Source: Actinomycetota bacterium (GTDB lineage: Bacteria; Actinomycetota; Actinomycetes; Streptosporangiales; Streptosporangiaceae). Taken from it: a stretch of 22,712 bases of DNA. Position 1 is the stretch's first letter, and each line of letters begins with the position of its first letter. Made by a program: the position numbers and the translations under genes. Under the pieces are notes generated by a model that was given only the letters and a program-made list of their open reading frames with translations, had not been told where the DNA came from and ran no database searches. The stretch covers positions 24,137 through 46,848 of the forward strand of contig PLIQ01000344.1 in assembly GCA_003140115.1 (NCBI GenBank), in the 5' to 3' direction. Positions 7,132 to 14,769 of this stretch are shown here, in pieces.

Positions 7132-8523
7132 CTACTTGACGAGCAGGATGATGCCGGCGACCAGCGCCAGGGCGGCGATCGTGCCGGTTACCCGGCGGCC
7201 ATACGGCCACACCCGCGGCTCGGCCCGCAGGCCGAGGATGAACTGCCGGGCCAGGGTATAAGCGGCCAGCCCGACGACGGCTACGGGACCGGACCGCGCG
7301 AGCCCGTCGACGAGCACGACGATCAGGACCGCTCCCCCGCTGATCAGCGCGGACAGCGCCTCCAGCAGCTGGGCGGGCGCTCGGCGGCAACCCAGCCGCC
7401 GGTCCGAGGACCAGACGCCCCAGCGGGCCGCGGTGGGCCGCCCGGTACAGCAGCCGGCCCAGAAGCATCCCGGCCGGCCGATGGCCATGCCGATAAGCAG
7501 GGCGGGCGCGGCCGCGGCCAGGTAGGCCCCGGCGGGGATGCCCGGCCCCGCGAGCGCGGCCGCGGCGACCACCACGGCCGCCCCGGCCACGAAGCCCTGG
7601 ATGCACCAGCCGTCGAACTTCTTGCCGCGGTGTACCGCGACGTACCAGCTCTTGCCGCCGATCACGCCCGCCACAATCGCGATCACCGAGAAGAGCATCG
7701 GGCGGAACAGAGAGTAGTGGCCGTGGCTCAAGAGCAGCGCTTCCACACCCAGGCCGACCAGGACGCCCAGGCCGACCAGGGGTGCGTAGGCGAACCGGAC
7801 GACCCCGGGCACCTTGCTGCGCAGCAGCGACGAGGTATGGACGGCGGCGGGGGCCTCCGCCGGGACCCCGACCCGCCGGGGCGGGGGCACCCGGTACGAA
7901 GCGGCCGGGTCGTGCCCGGGCGGCGGGTAGGTCCGGTAGGGGCGGCCGCCGTCCCGCGCGACCGACCGTGCGGTCACCGTCCACTCGCCCGGGTTGATCC
8001 CGCGGACCTCGGCGGTGATGGCCACCGGCCCGCTGCCCGGGATGATCCCGTCGACGGTTTCCTCCTGCCAGAAGGAGTCGCGGGGCTCGGGCTTGCCGGT
8101 CACGTCGGTCCGGCGGCCGGAGAAGCGGACCGTCGCGCTGAACGGCTCACCGGACTCGCCGGGGTCAAGCCAGTAGGTCGGGGTGAGCAGTTTCTCGACG
8201 GCTTTTGCGGCCCACTCGGGCACGTCGTCCGCGGGGTCTGCGGGCGGCGTCTCGGGTTGGGCGGCCACCGGGGGCTGCTCAGCCTCGGCCAGGCGGGCCC
8301 GGGAGTCCCTGGCCGGTACCAGGCCCGCGGGCAGGTTCTGGGCCGGAGCCGGGATCGGGGGTGCCTTCTTGGCTGAGGTCAGGCCGGGCGGGAGGTTCTG
8401 AACCTGTGCCGTCGCGGGGGGAAGGCCGGCCGGGTCGACGGCGCGCCGGGGCCGCGGCTGAGCCGCCCGGCCTGCGGGGCTTCCGCGCCGGCTGCTCTTC
8501 TTATTCTTCTTCGTCGGCGGCAT
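7132..8523 (-). CDS. Lgt-like integral membrane protein with long N-terminal extension
   Basis: A 463-residue two-part protein. Residues 1-100 are Lys/Arg- then Pro/Ala-rich and look disordered, with a short internal repeat QNLPPGL (42-48) and QNLPAGL (62-68). Residues ~105-215 look like a soluble beta-rich domain (WLDPGESGEPFSATVRFSGR, AEVRGINPGEWTVTARSV). From ~243 there are about seven membrane helices with marks of prolipoprotein diacylglyceryl transferase: GRPGCFWAGCCTGRPT (349-364) in place of GRxGNFxNxE, and RRAPAQLLEAL (380-390) in place of RxPxQLYEA. The Asn of the Lgt signature is Cys here, so it is a paralogue, possibly with another lipid substrate, rather than the housekeeping Lgt. 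The start has GGGAAGGA upstream. A possible -10 (TAAAAT, 8670-8665 on the minus strand) lies in the 218-bp gap before it. Confidence 0.8.
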   Translation of the reverse strand: MPPTKKNKKSSRRGSPAGRAAQPRPRRAVDPAGLPPATAQVQNLPPGLTSAKKAPPIPAPAQNLPAGLVPARDSRARLAEAEQPPVAAQPETPPADPADDVPEWAAKAVEKLLTPTYWLDPGESGEPFSATVRFSGRRTDVTGKPEPRDSFWQEETVDGIIPGSGPVAITAEVRGINPGEWTVTARSVARDGGRPYRTYPPPGHDPAASYRVPPPRRVGVPAEAPAAVHTSSLLRSKVPGVVRFAYAPLVGLGVLVGLGVEALLLSHGHYSLFRPMLFSVIAIVAGVIGGKSWYVAVHRGKKFDGWCIQGFVAGAAVVVAAAALAGPGIPAGAYLAAAAPALLIGMAIGRPGCFWAGCCTGRPTAARWGVWSSDRRLGCRRAPAQLLEALSALISGGAVLIVVLVDGLARSGPVAVVGLAAYTLARQFILGLRAEPRVWPYGRRVTGTIAALALVAGIILLVK

Positions 8524-8741
8524 CGTGTTCCTTCCCCGGCTGGCATCACATCGTTGCCACCCAGACCGGCCGAATGCTGGACGGCTCGTTGCGTGCGGAT
8601 GATGTCTCGATGAAGACCACGCGGTACCGGCGTGAACACCCTGGGCTGACTGCGGCTAGCGCCCATTTTATCGGTTTGGCCGGGGCACGGGCGCTGGCGG
8701 TGTCCGGAGGGCGGGCTCCACGGTCGTTCGGTAAAAGAGCT

Positions 8742-9410
8742 TTAGATGTCGGTGATCCGGATTCCGGCGTGCGCCTTGTAGCGGCGGTTGATGGAGACCA
8801 GGTTGGCGGTGAGAGCTTCGATCTGAGCGCAGTTGCGCAGGCGCCCCGCGTACACGCCGCGCACGCCGGGGATCCGGGCGGCCAGAGCCTGGACCAGGTT
8901 GGTGGCGGTGCGGTCATCGCCGAGCACCAGCACGTCCAGGTCGATGCTCTCCACCTCCGGGTCGAGCAGCAGGACCGCCGACACGTGGTGGAACGCCCCG
9001 ACCACCCGGCTGTCCGGGAGCAGCGCGGCGGCCTGCTCGGCGGCGCTGCCCTCCGGGACGGGCAGCGGGTAGGCGCCGCGGTCGTCGAAGCCCAGCGGGT
9101 TGACGCAGTCGACCACGATCTTGCCGGCCAGTTCGGGCGCGAGCGGGGCCAGCAGCTCACCGTGGCCCTCAAAGGGAATCGCGGCGATCACCACGCTGGC
9201 TTCGCGGGCCGCGTCGCGGTTGGCCATGCCCTGGACGTGGTGGCCGAGCAGGCTGGCCACGCTCTGGGCCCGCTCCTCGTTGCGGGAGCCGATGATTACC
9301 GGGTGCCCGGCCCGCGCGAACCTGAAGGCCAGGCCGCGGCCCTGGTCGCCGGTTCCGCCGAGGATCCCGATGACCAGGCCGTCAACGGACGGGGCTTCGC
9401 GCTCAGTCAT
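8742..9410 (-). CDS. npdG: NADPH-dependent F420 reductase
   Basis: This enzyme moves hydride between NADP(H) and coenzyme F420 in the cytoplasm, keeping reduced F420 available for LLM-class and other F420 enzymes. The 222-residue protein has the expected N-terminal Rossmann motif IGILGGTGDQG (14-24), then GHPVIIGSRNEERA for the NADP phosphate, VVIAAIPFEGH, IVVDCVNPLGF and GAFHHVSAVLL, and the C-terminal RLRNCAQIEALTANLVSINRRYK helix, all typical of NpdG/Fno. The length is normal. It is first in a row of minus-strand genes that includes the LLM oxidoreductase, though the gaps (218 bp after it) suggest separate transcripts. It is divergent from the SIS-like gene across a 144-bp gap. Confidence 0.92.
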   Translation of the reverse strand: MTEREAPSVDGLVIGILGGTGDQGRGLAFRFARAGHPVIIGSRNEERAQSVASLLGHHVQGMANRDAAREASVVIAAIPFEGHGELLAPLAPELAGKIVVDCVNPLGFDDRGAYPLPVPEGSAAEQAAALLPDSRVVGAFHHVSAVLLLDPEVESIDLDVLVLGDDRTATNLVQALAARIPGVRGVYAGRLRNCAQIEALTANLVSINRRYKAHAGIRITDI

Positions 9411-9554
9411 GGATCGATACTGCCAGACCTGTCGATCCGCCCGACGCGCGGGACCTAGCCCGGCACGGGTCCGTTACCTGCGCCTTCGGTCGAATCGCAA
9501 CCCTGCGTGCCGATATGGCTGCGCGCAAGTACCTTGAGGAGGCACCATAGATAC

Positions 9555-10223
9555 GTGGACGCCAACCAAGTGGCCACTCTCCGTGCGCTGCTCGCCCCTA
9601 CGGGATGGCTCGACCGGACCCGTGCCTTCGCGCGCGGGCTGCGGAAGGCGACCCGCACGCCGGGAGGACTGCTGCTGGTCGGTCCGCCCGCCGAAGAACC
9701 CTGGCACCTCACCGCACACCTGGATGAGGAAAGCCGGCTGTCCGGGATCCCCGAGCTGATGCCCACGCTGGTGCGCTGGGAGGTTCCGCCGGGCGCGCCG
9801 CCGCACCTGCGGGTCGGCCTGGAGCGGCTGGAGGCGGCCCAGCGGGGCGAGACGGTGTTCGTCGTGACCGCGGCCACCGCGCCGGTTCCGTTGCTGGAGC
9901 GGGTCAGCGACGCGCGGCGAGACGGGGCGACGATCTTCGCGCTCGACCAGGGTGATCCGGAGCTTGACGCGCTGGCCCACGAGGCGATGACGATCGCGCC
10001 AGGCCCGGGCGTGCCCGCGATGATGTCGTTCGGGGCCGCTCAGCACCTGGTCAGCGCGGCCTGCGGCGAGCTGGACCGGAACGAGGAGTTCGGAGTGGCC
10101 AGCGGAGACGGGCGCGTCGAGCGGCCGGGCACCACCGGCTACCAGCGGTACCGGCCGGGCGTGCGCGGGCTGAGGGACCGGGTGGCGCACCTGCTGGACG
10201 TGGTCAGCGGGCCGCCGTCCTAG
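9555..10223 (+). CDS. SIS-like conserved actinobacterial protein
   Basis: A 222-residue protein whose middle part, TVFVVTAATAPVPLLERVSDARRDGATIFALDQGDPELDALAH, has the strand-helix-strand shape of a sugar-isomerase (SIS) domain, and whose segment PGVPAMMSFGAAQHLVSAACGEL matches the following helical part of such domains. The N-terminal half, with EPWHLTAHLDEESRLSGIPELMPTLVRW, looks like a family-specific lead-in. No catalytic residues can be named; many SIS proteins only bind phosphosugars. The start is the GTG at 9555; GAGGAGG lies 12 bases upstream, slightly long, and there is no better in-frame start. It is convergent with the YbjQ operon (27-bp gap). The molecular role is unknown. Confidence 0.7.
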   Translation: MDANQVATLRALLAPTGWLDRTRAFARGLRKATRTPGGLLLVGPPAEEPWHLTAHLDEESRLSGIPELMPTLVRWEVPPGAPPHLRVGLERLEAAQRGETVFVVTAATAPVPLLERVSDARRDGATIFALDQGDPELDALAHEAMTIAPGPGVPAMMSFGAAQHLVSAACGELDRNEEFGVASGDGRVERPGTTGYQRYRPGVRGLRDRVAHLLDVVSGPPS

Positions 10224-10250
10224 CAGGCTCCGCCTAGCGGATTTCGCTGG

Positions 10251-11102
10251 TCAGGCGTCCAGGGTCAGGACCATGGTGGGGCGCTCGATGATGTGGTCGG
10301 GGCGCAGCGGGCGCACGGCGGTGCCGATGGCGAAGAACTCGGTGGTGTGCGAGCCCCAGGTGTGGCTGTGCTGGCGCAGCTGGACGCCCACAATGCCCTC
10401 GGCGTGCAGGGCCTCGGCCTCGGCCTGCATCCGGCTCATGGCCAGCTCGCGGGCGTCGTAGAGGGCCTGGGTGAACTGCTCGATCTCCACGTTGCGGCCG
10501 ATGTTGCCCATCTTGGCGCCGATCTTCTGGTGCGCGATGTGGTACACGCACGTGCCCATCACCATGCCGAGCGGCGCGTAGCCGGCCCGGATCAGCGTCC
10601 AGAAGTCCTGGCCGGATAGGTCCGAGGTGAACGGCTGGTTCTTGTTGTTGCGCCAGTTGTCGACGCCGCCGCCGCCGGCGCCCTCCTCGGCCTTGACCGC
10701 CGTGCCGACCGCGATGAACTCGGCGATGTCGGCGCCGAACTCCTTCAGCTCCACGTCTAGCCGGACGCCGACGATCCCGTCGGCGCGCAGCGCGTCGGCC
10801 TCGGCCTCCATCCGGGTCATGGCCAGCTCGCGGGCGTGGTACATGGCCTGGGACAGCACGTCGAGCTCCTGGTTGCGGCCCCACCGGCCGACCTGCAGCC
10901 CGACGTGGTAGATCGAGCTGCCGAGCACCAGGCCGAGCGGCCGGAACCCGGCCTCCCGGACCAGCAGGAACTCGTTGACCGACAGGTCGGAGGTGAAGAT
11001 CGAGCCGGCCTTGCCGGGCTGCAGCTCGGCCAGGCGGCGCATGGCATCCTGCGGGACCCCGGCGGCATCCAACTCCGCGGTGATGTTGCCTTGGTCGGTC
11101 AT
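10251..11102 (-). CDS. Two-domain YbjQ/heavy-metal-binding-like protein (second of a tandem pair)
   Basis: A 283-residue protein built from two copies of a YbjQ (UPF0145, putative heavy-metal-binding) domain: residues ~33-137, beginning SIFTSDLSVNEFL and ending FIAVGTAVK, and ~156-265, beginning QPFTSDLSGQDFW and ending FFAIGTAVR. Each copy has the family pattern: a strand followed by GxVxGxxIYH, a helix with the YxARELAMxRMxAEA pattern, GIVGV, and the closing strand ending GTAV. YbjQ proteins form ring-like oligomers; a biochemical role is not established. The start ATG at 11102 has AGGAGAGAG in front. It lies 8 bp after the stop of the paralogue at 11111 and is certainly in the same operon. 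Confidence 0.82.
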   Translation of the reverse strand: MTDQGNITAELDAAGVPQDAMRRLAELQPGKAGSIFTSDLSVNEFLLVREAGFRPLGLVLGSSIYHVGLQVGRWGRNQELDVLSQAMYHARELAMTRMEAEADALRADGIVGVRLDVELKEFGADIAEFIAVGTAVKAEEGAGGGGVDNWRNNKNQPFTSDLSGQDFWTLIRAGYAPLGMVMGTCVYHIAHQKIGAKMGNIGRNVEIEQFTQALYDARELAMSRMQAEAEALHAEGIVGVQLRQHSHTWGSHTTEFFAIGTAVRPLRPDHIIERPTMVLTLDA

Positions 11103-11110
11103 GCTCTCTC

Positions 11111-12049
11111 CTATATCCGAATTCTGGCGGCCTGGCGGCGCTGGGGGTCGAGGGACATGATGGCCAGCGTCGGGCCGACGTGCTGCTGTTCCGAGTGCGA
11201 GAACCTGGCGATCGCGGTGCCGATGGTGGTGGCCTCCACGATGTGGTCGCGGCGGCCCTCCATGGCCGGACATTCTCGTTCCCGTACCCGCATGTCCATG
11301 GTGGCGATCACCACGCCCTCGCCGCCGAGCCGCCGGACGTCGCGTTCCAGCTGCACCCGGGCGTCGTGCCGGGCGTCGTTGACCAGCTCGGTGTAGCCGC
11401 TGACCTCGGCGTTCCCGGATCCCCACCGCGTCTGGCCGACGGTCAGCCAGTCGTCGTGCCGGGAGCCGATCGAGATCCCGAGCGCGAGGCCGGCGGGTAC
11501 CCAGCCCTTCATGATCAGCTTGGCGAAATCCTGCCCGGAAAGGTCGGAGGTGAAGGGCGCCCGGCGGCGGCCAGCGGAGTCCTTGTTCCAGTTGGCCAGG
11601 GGCGGCACCCCGGGCGCGCGGATGGCGGTGCCGATGGCCTTGAACTCCAGTCCGCCGGCCGGGAACGCCCCGATGGTCAGCAGGACGCCGACCACGCCGT
11701 GCCCGCCGAGTTGGTCGCACTCGGTGGTCATCCGGTCGAGGGCCTTGTGCCGCGCCTCGTACATGGTCTTGACCAGCGGGGCGAACGACCCGAAGCCGCC
11801 CTGGCTGGAGACCTGGGTGACGGTACGGGCGGGGGCCCCGTAACCCCAGGATCCCCAGGCGCCCGGGCAGTTATAGCCGCCGGTGTAGCCGATGTTGTAC
11901 ACGGCAGCGCCGAGCACCTGGCCGACCGGCTCGAAGCCGACGCTGCGGATCGCGGCGAACTCGTCCGAGGTCAGCGCGGAGCCCCACGTGCCGCTACGCC
12001 GGATTTCCTGCATCCGGGCCTGGGCCGCGGGAGGCAGCTGTTCGCTCAC
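11111..12049 (-). CDS. Two-domain YbjQ/heavy-metal-binding-like protein (first of a tandem pair)
   Basis: A 312-residue paralogue of the gene downstream. Domain one (~21-144) starts GTWGSALTSDEFAAIRSVGF and ends EFKAIGTAIR, and carries a Gly/Tyr-rich insertion (about residues 53-72, with one Cys) after the first conserved hairpin. Domain two (~164-290) starts APFTSDLSGQDF, nearly identical to the start of domain two of the neighbour, and ends TTIGTAIARF. The GTG start at 12049 is the end of a run of seven G; there is no separate Shine-Dalgarno, but the stop of the upstream 56-residue gene is only 9 bp away, so coupled translation is likely. Metal binding is a family label, not something visible here: conserved Cys or His clusters are absent. 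Confidence 0.78.
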   Translation of the reverse strand: MSEQLPPAAQARMQEIRRSGTWGSALTSDEFAAIRSVGFEPVGQVLGAAVYNIGYTGGYNCPGAWGSWGYGAPARTVTQVSSQGGFGSFAPLVKTMYEARHKALDRMTTECDQLGGHGVVGVLLTIGAFPAGGLEFKAIGTAIRAPGVPPLANWNKDSAGRRRAPFTSDLSGQDFAKLIMKGWVPAGLALGISIGSRHDDWLTVGQTRWGSGNAEVSGYTELVNDARHDARVQLERDVRRLGGEGVVIATMDMRVRERECPAMEGRRDHIVEATTIGTAIARFSHSEQQHVGPTLAIMSLDPQRRQAARIRI

Positions 12050-12058
12050 CCCCCCAGC

Positions 12059-12229
12059 TTAGTCCCGGGAATCCCATTCCTCGTTCCTGCGCTGGACGGT
12101 TTCCAGCGCGGCGGCCGCGGCCTCCGGGGTGGGGAAGGGACCCAGCCGGTCCTTGCCCGGGGTGGGGCCGTCGTCGTCTTCCACGGTGTGGCGGGTAAGG
12201 CTCCACCACCATCGCTTGTCGTTGTCCAT
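12059..12229 (-). CDS. Small conserved actinobacterial protein (56 aa), Trp-rich N-terminus
   Basis: The product begins [11 protein letters not shown] and ends in [18 protein letters not shown] followed by [10 protein letters not shown]. The W/Y-rich start, the central D-RLGPFPT motif and the acidic Trp-containing tail match a widespread but uncharacterised family of small actinobacterial proteins that I recognise by pattern only. It looks like a single SPOR-like beta-alpha unit. The start could be the ATG at 12229 or 12235; there is no ribosome site, and a -10-like TCTAAT sits 4 bp upstream of 12229, which fits a leaderless mRNA. It is first in the operon with the two YbjQ genes and divergent from map, with 20 bp between the start codons. 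Confidence 0.65.
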   Translation of the reverse strand: MDNDKRWWWSLTRHTVEDDDGPTPGKDRLGPFPTPEAAAAALETVQRRNEEWDSRD

Positions 12230-12233
12230 GCAC

Positions 12234-12241
12234 ATTAGACT
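12234..12241. promoter_or_regulatory. Overlapping divergent -10 elements (map / 56-aa gene)
   Basis: On the plus strand TAGACT (12236-12241) stands 8 bases before the map ATG; on the minus strand TCTAAT (12239-12234) stands 4 bases before the ATG of the small gene. The two hexamers share four base pairs. Neither gene has a Shine-Dalgarno, consistent with leaderless transcripts. The -35 regions, not clearly recognisable, would lie inside the opposite gene. Confidence 0.4.
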
Positions 12242-12249
12242 CGCAAAGC

Positions 12250-13107
12250 ATGGCGACAGTGCTTCATCCGGGCCGGCTTTCACCCACCCGCCAGGTTCCC
12301 GCGGACATCACGCGGCCGGAGTACGTGGGCAAGAAGCGCCCCAGGACCGGCGAGCCGGACGTCAAGACGCCCGAGATCATCGAGCAGATGCGGGTGGCCG
12401 GCAAGCTGGCCGCCCAGGCGCTGGCGGCGGTCGGCGAGGCGGTGGCCCCGGGCGTAACGACCGATCACCTGGACCAGGTGGGCCACGATTTCCTGGTCAG
12501 CCACGGCGCCTACCCCAGCACGCTCGGGTACCGCGGCTACCCGAAGTCGCTGTGCACCTCGCTGAACGAGGTGATCTGCCACGGGATCCCCGACGACACG
12601 CTGATCAACGACGGTGACATCGTCAACGTTGACATCACCGCGTACATCGGCGGCGTGCACGGGGACACCAACGCGACCTTCCTGGCCGGTGAGGTCGACG
12701 AGGAGTCCCGCCTGCTGGTCGAGCGGACGCACGAGGCGATGATGCGGGGCATCCGCGCCGTGGCGCCGGGCCGCCCGCTGAACGCGGTCGGCCGGGTGAT
12801 CGAGTCCTACGCCCGGCGGTTCGGCTACGGGGTGGTGCGAGACTTCACCGGGCACGGGATCGGCCGGACGTTCCATTCGGGGCTGATCGTGCCGCACTAC
12901 GACGACCCGCACAGCGACGTGATCATGGAACCGGGGATGACGTTCACCATCGAGCCCATGCTCACCCTGGGCACGATCGACTACGACGTCTGGCCGGACG
13001 GCTGGACGGCGGTGACCAAGGACCGGCGGCGCACGGCGCAGTTCGAGCACACCATCTTGGTTACCGAGGACGGCCACGAGATCTTGACGCTGCCGTTATA
13101 TGGGTGA
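12250..13107 (+). CDS. map: Methionine aminopeptidase, type I, long actinobacterial form
   Basis: Removes the initiator methionine from new proteins at the ribosome, using a two-metal centre. All five metal ligands are in place: D128 (VNVDIT), D139 (HGDTNATF), H202 (TGHGIGR), E235 (TIEPML) and E266 (FEHTIL); H111 (CHGIP) is the substrate-contacting His. The 285-residue length includes a ~40-residue N-terminal extension rich in Pro and basic residues, as in the long MapB-type enzymes of mycobacteria, thought to contact the ribosome. The ATG at 12250 lacks a ribosome site and is probably translated leaderless. The end overlaps the following thioesterase gene by 8 bp, so the two are co-transcribed. 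Confidence 0.95.
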   Translation: MATVLHPGRLSPTRQVPADITRPEYVGKKRPRTGEPDVKTPEIIEQMRVAGKLAAQALAAVGEAVAPGVTTDHLDQVGHDFLVSHGAYPSTLGYRGYPKSLCTSLNEVICHGIPDDTLINDGDIVNVDITAYIGGVHGDTNATFLAGEVDEESRLLVERTHEAMMRGIRAVAPGRPLNAVGRVIESYARRFGYGVVRDFTGHGIGRTFHSGLIVPHYDDPHSDVIMEPGMTFTIEPMLTLGTIDYDVWPDGWTAVTKDRRRTAQFEHTILVTEDGHEILTLPLYG

Positions 13108-13915
13108 TTTCGCGTTCGACGCGGACACCCGGGTTGTCGCGCGCGGGGCTTCCGGGGCTTCCGGCGGCGGGGAGTTCGCGGCGGAGCTGACCAGGCGGTG
13201 GGACGGGACCAACGGCGCGGTCAACGGCGGTTACATGCTGGCCACGTGCCTGCGGGCGCTCGCAGTGGCGATGCCGTTCCCGGACCCGATCGTGATCTCC
13301 GGCTTCTTCCTGCGGCCCGGCACGGCCGGGCCGGCCCTGATCCGCACGTCCCTGGTGCGCAGCGGGCGGACGACGGCGTTCGGCGAGGCGGTGCTGTCGC
13401 AGCAGGGCAAGGAGACGGTCCGGGCCACGGCGGCGTTCGTCAAGCTCGGCGCCTGCGGGCCGGCCTTCACCGCGGGCGCGCCGCCGGACCTGCCGCCGCC
13501 AGCGGAATGCGTGGGCGTGCCAGTCGGGTCGTTCGGCGTGGCCACGATCGCCGAGCGCGTCGAGTTCCGCTCTGCATCACTGCCGGGCTGGTTTCTCGGC
13601 CAGCCGACCGGGCGCCCGGCCAGCGAGTTCTGGATGCGGTTCACCGACGGCCGGGAGGCCGACCTCTACTCGTTGCCGCTGCTGGTCGACTCGACCGCGC
13701 CGTCGGTGCTCGAGCTCGGCGTGACGTCGACCACCGTGCAGCTCACCGTCCATCTGCGGGCCCACCCCGCGCCCGGCTGGCTGGCCTGCCGGGTGGCGGC
13801 CCGTTTCGTCAGCGGCGGCTACCACGAGGAAGACTTCGAGGTGTGGGACTCGGCTGGCACGCTGGTCGCCCAGTCCCGGCAGCTGGCCATGATCCTGCCG
13901 CCCTCACCCGCTTAG
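13100..13915 (+). CDS. Acyl-CoA thioesterase family protein (double hotdog, TesB-like)
   Basis: A 271-residue protein with the layout of actinobacterial TesB-like thioesterases: an N-terminal hotdog unit with [22 protein letters not shown], where the N-GGY helix is the family hallmark, followed by [19 protein letters not shown] and [25 protein letters not shown]; then a second hotdog unit from about residue 150 ending [19 protein letters not shown]. The last motif, [12 protein letters not shown], is highly typical. It would hydrolyse fatty acyl-CoA in the cytoplasm; chain length is unknown. Its ATG lies inside the end of map (8-bp overlap), so translation is coupled. The stop is 10 bp from the end of the convergent ABC permease gene. 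Confidence 0.88.
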   Translation: MGDFAFDADTRVVARGASGASGGGEFAAELTRRWDGTNGAVNGGYMLATCLRALAVAMPFPDPIVISGFFLRPGTAGPALIRTSLVRSGRTTAFGEAVLSQQGKETVRATAAFVKLGACGPAFTAGAPPDLPPPAECVGVPVGSFGVATIAERVEFRSASLPGWFLGQPTGRPASEFWMRFTDGREADLYSLPLLVDSTAPSVLELGVTSTTVQLTVHLRAHPAPGWLACRVAARFVSGGYHEEDFEVWDSAGTLVAQSRQLAMILPPSPA

Positions 13916-13925
13916 GCGTCTACGG

Positions 13926-14768
13926 TCACGCATCCCGCTTGCGGAACAGGACGGCGCCGACCACGAGCAGGATCGCGGTGTAGATGGCGAACACGGCGTA
14001 CTGGTTCCAGGCCGAGAACAAGTTGGGCGGAGGCGGTCCGACCGTCACCGACAGGGCCCGGCCGGCGGCATCGGGCAGCCACCTGACGATGTCCTGGTAC
14101 CAACTCTGCGGCAGCAGGTGCACGAGGATCGGGATCACGAACAGCACCCCGATCACCGACGTGATGGCACCCGCGGTGTGCCGCAGCATGGCGCCGACCG
14201 CGAACGCGAACAGCCCGCACATGGTCACGTACAACGCGCTGCCGACCACGGCGCGCAGCACGTTCGGCTGCGATAGCGTCGCGGTGTCGTGCGTGCTGGA
14301 CAGCAGCGCCTGGCCCAGGAAGAACGAGATGAACGCGGCGACGAACGTGACGACCAGGGCGACGACGGCGAAGACGATGGCTTTGGCGGCGTAGACCACG
14401 GCCCGCCTAGGCATCGCGGTCAGCGAGGTGCGGATCATCCCGGTGGAGTACTCGGCGGTGAGCGTCATCGCCCCGAGCACCACGATGACCAGCTGGCCCA
14501 GGTAGAACAGTCCGGCCACACTGGCCTGGGTCGGGTCGAAGCTGGCCTGGCTCGCGGGTGACATACGCGACCAGTTGGCCGCCGTCCCGGCGCTGATGGC
14601 CGCCCCGATGCCGACGCTGACCACCAGCAGCACGAGCAGCGTCCAGTAGGTGGAGCGGACCGAGCGGATCTTGGTGAACTCCGAGCGCAGCGTGCCGCCG
14701 AGGCCGGCCCGCCCGGAGACGGTCGGCAGCGCGTTAAGGATGGGCTGGACCTGCGTCGTGACCGCCAT
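13926..14768 (-). CDS. ABC-2 type exporter permease
   Basis: A 280-residue membrane protein. After a short N-terminal cytoplasmic segment comes the SEFTKIRSVRSTYW motif that precedes TM1 in actinobacterial ABC-2 permeases, then six predicted membrane helices, roughly 43-61, 87-105, 126-152, 172-190, 197-215 and 255-275, the last followed by FRKRDA. An EYSTGMIRTSL element lies between TM2 and TM3, matching the conserved coupling region. It is separated from the ATPase stop by 1 bp, so the pair forms one transporter. The exported substrate is unknown; relatives handle antibiotics, peptides or lipids. Confidence 0.9.
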   Translation of the reverse strand: MAVTTQVQPILNALPTVSGRAGLGGTLRSEFTKIRSVRSTYWTLLVLLVVSVGIGAAISAGTAANWSRMSPASQASFDPTQASVAGLFYLGQLVIVVLGAMTLTAEYSTGMIRTSLTAMPRRAVVYAAKAIVFAVVALVVTFVAAFISFFLGQALLSSTHDTATLSQPNVLRAVVGSALYVTMCGLFAFAVGAMLRHTAGAITSVIGVLFVIPILVHLLPQSWYQDIVRWLPDAAGRALSVTVGPPPPNLFSAWNQYAVFAIYTAILLVVGAVLFRKRDA

Positions 14769-14769
14769 C

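Noticed and set aside
7037..7984. N-terminal extension of the LLM oxidoreductase through the same open frame
   Set aside because: A perfect ribosome site before the GTG at 7036 and the usual family N-terminus EIGIGLP there; the upstream part lies within the Lgt-like gene in a different frame.
7054..8376. Plus-strand frame opposite the Lgt-like gene
   Set aside because: Composition typical of antisense in GC-rich DNA; the minus strand has membrane helices and Lgt motifs.
11180..12238. Plus-strand frame opposite the YbjQ genes
   Set aside because: Antisense of two clearly homologous domain pairs; no motif of its own.
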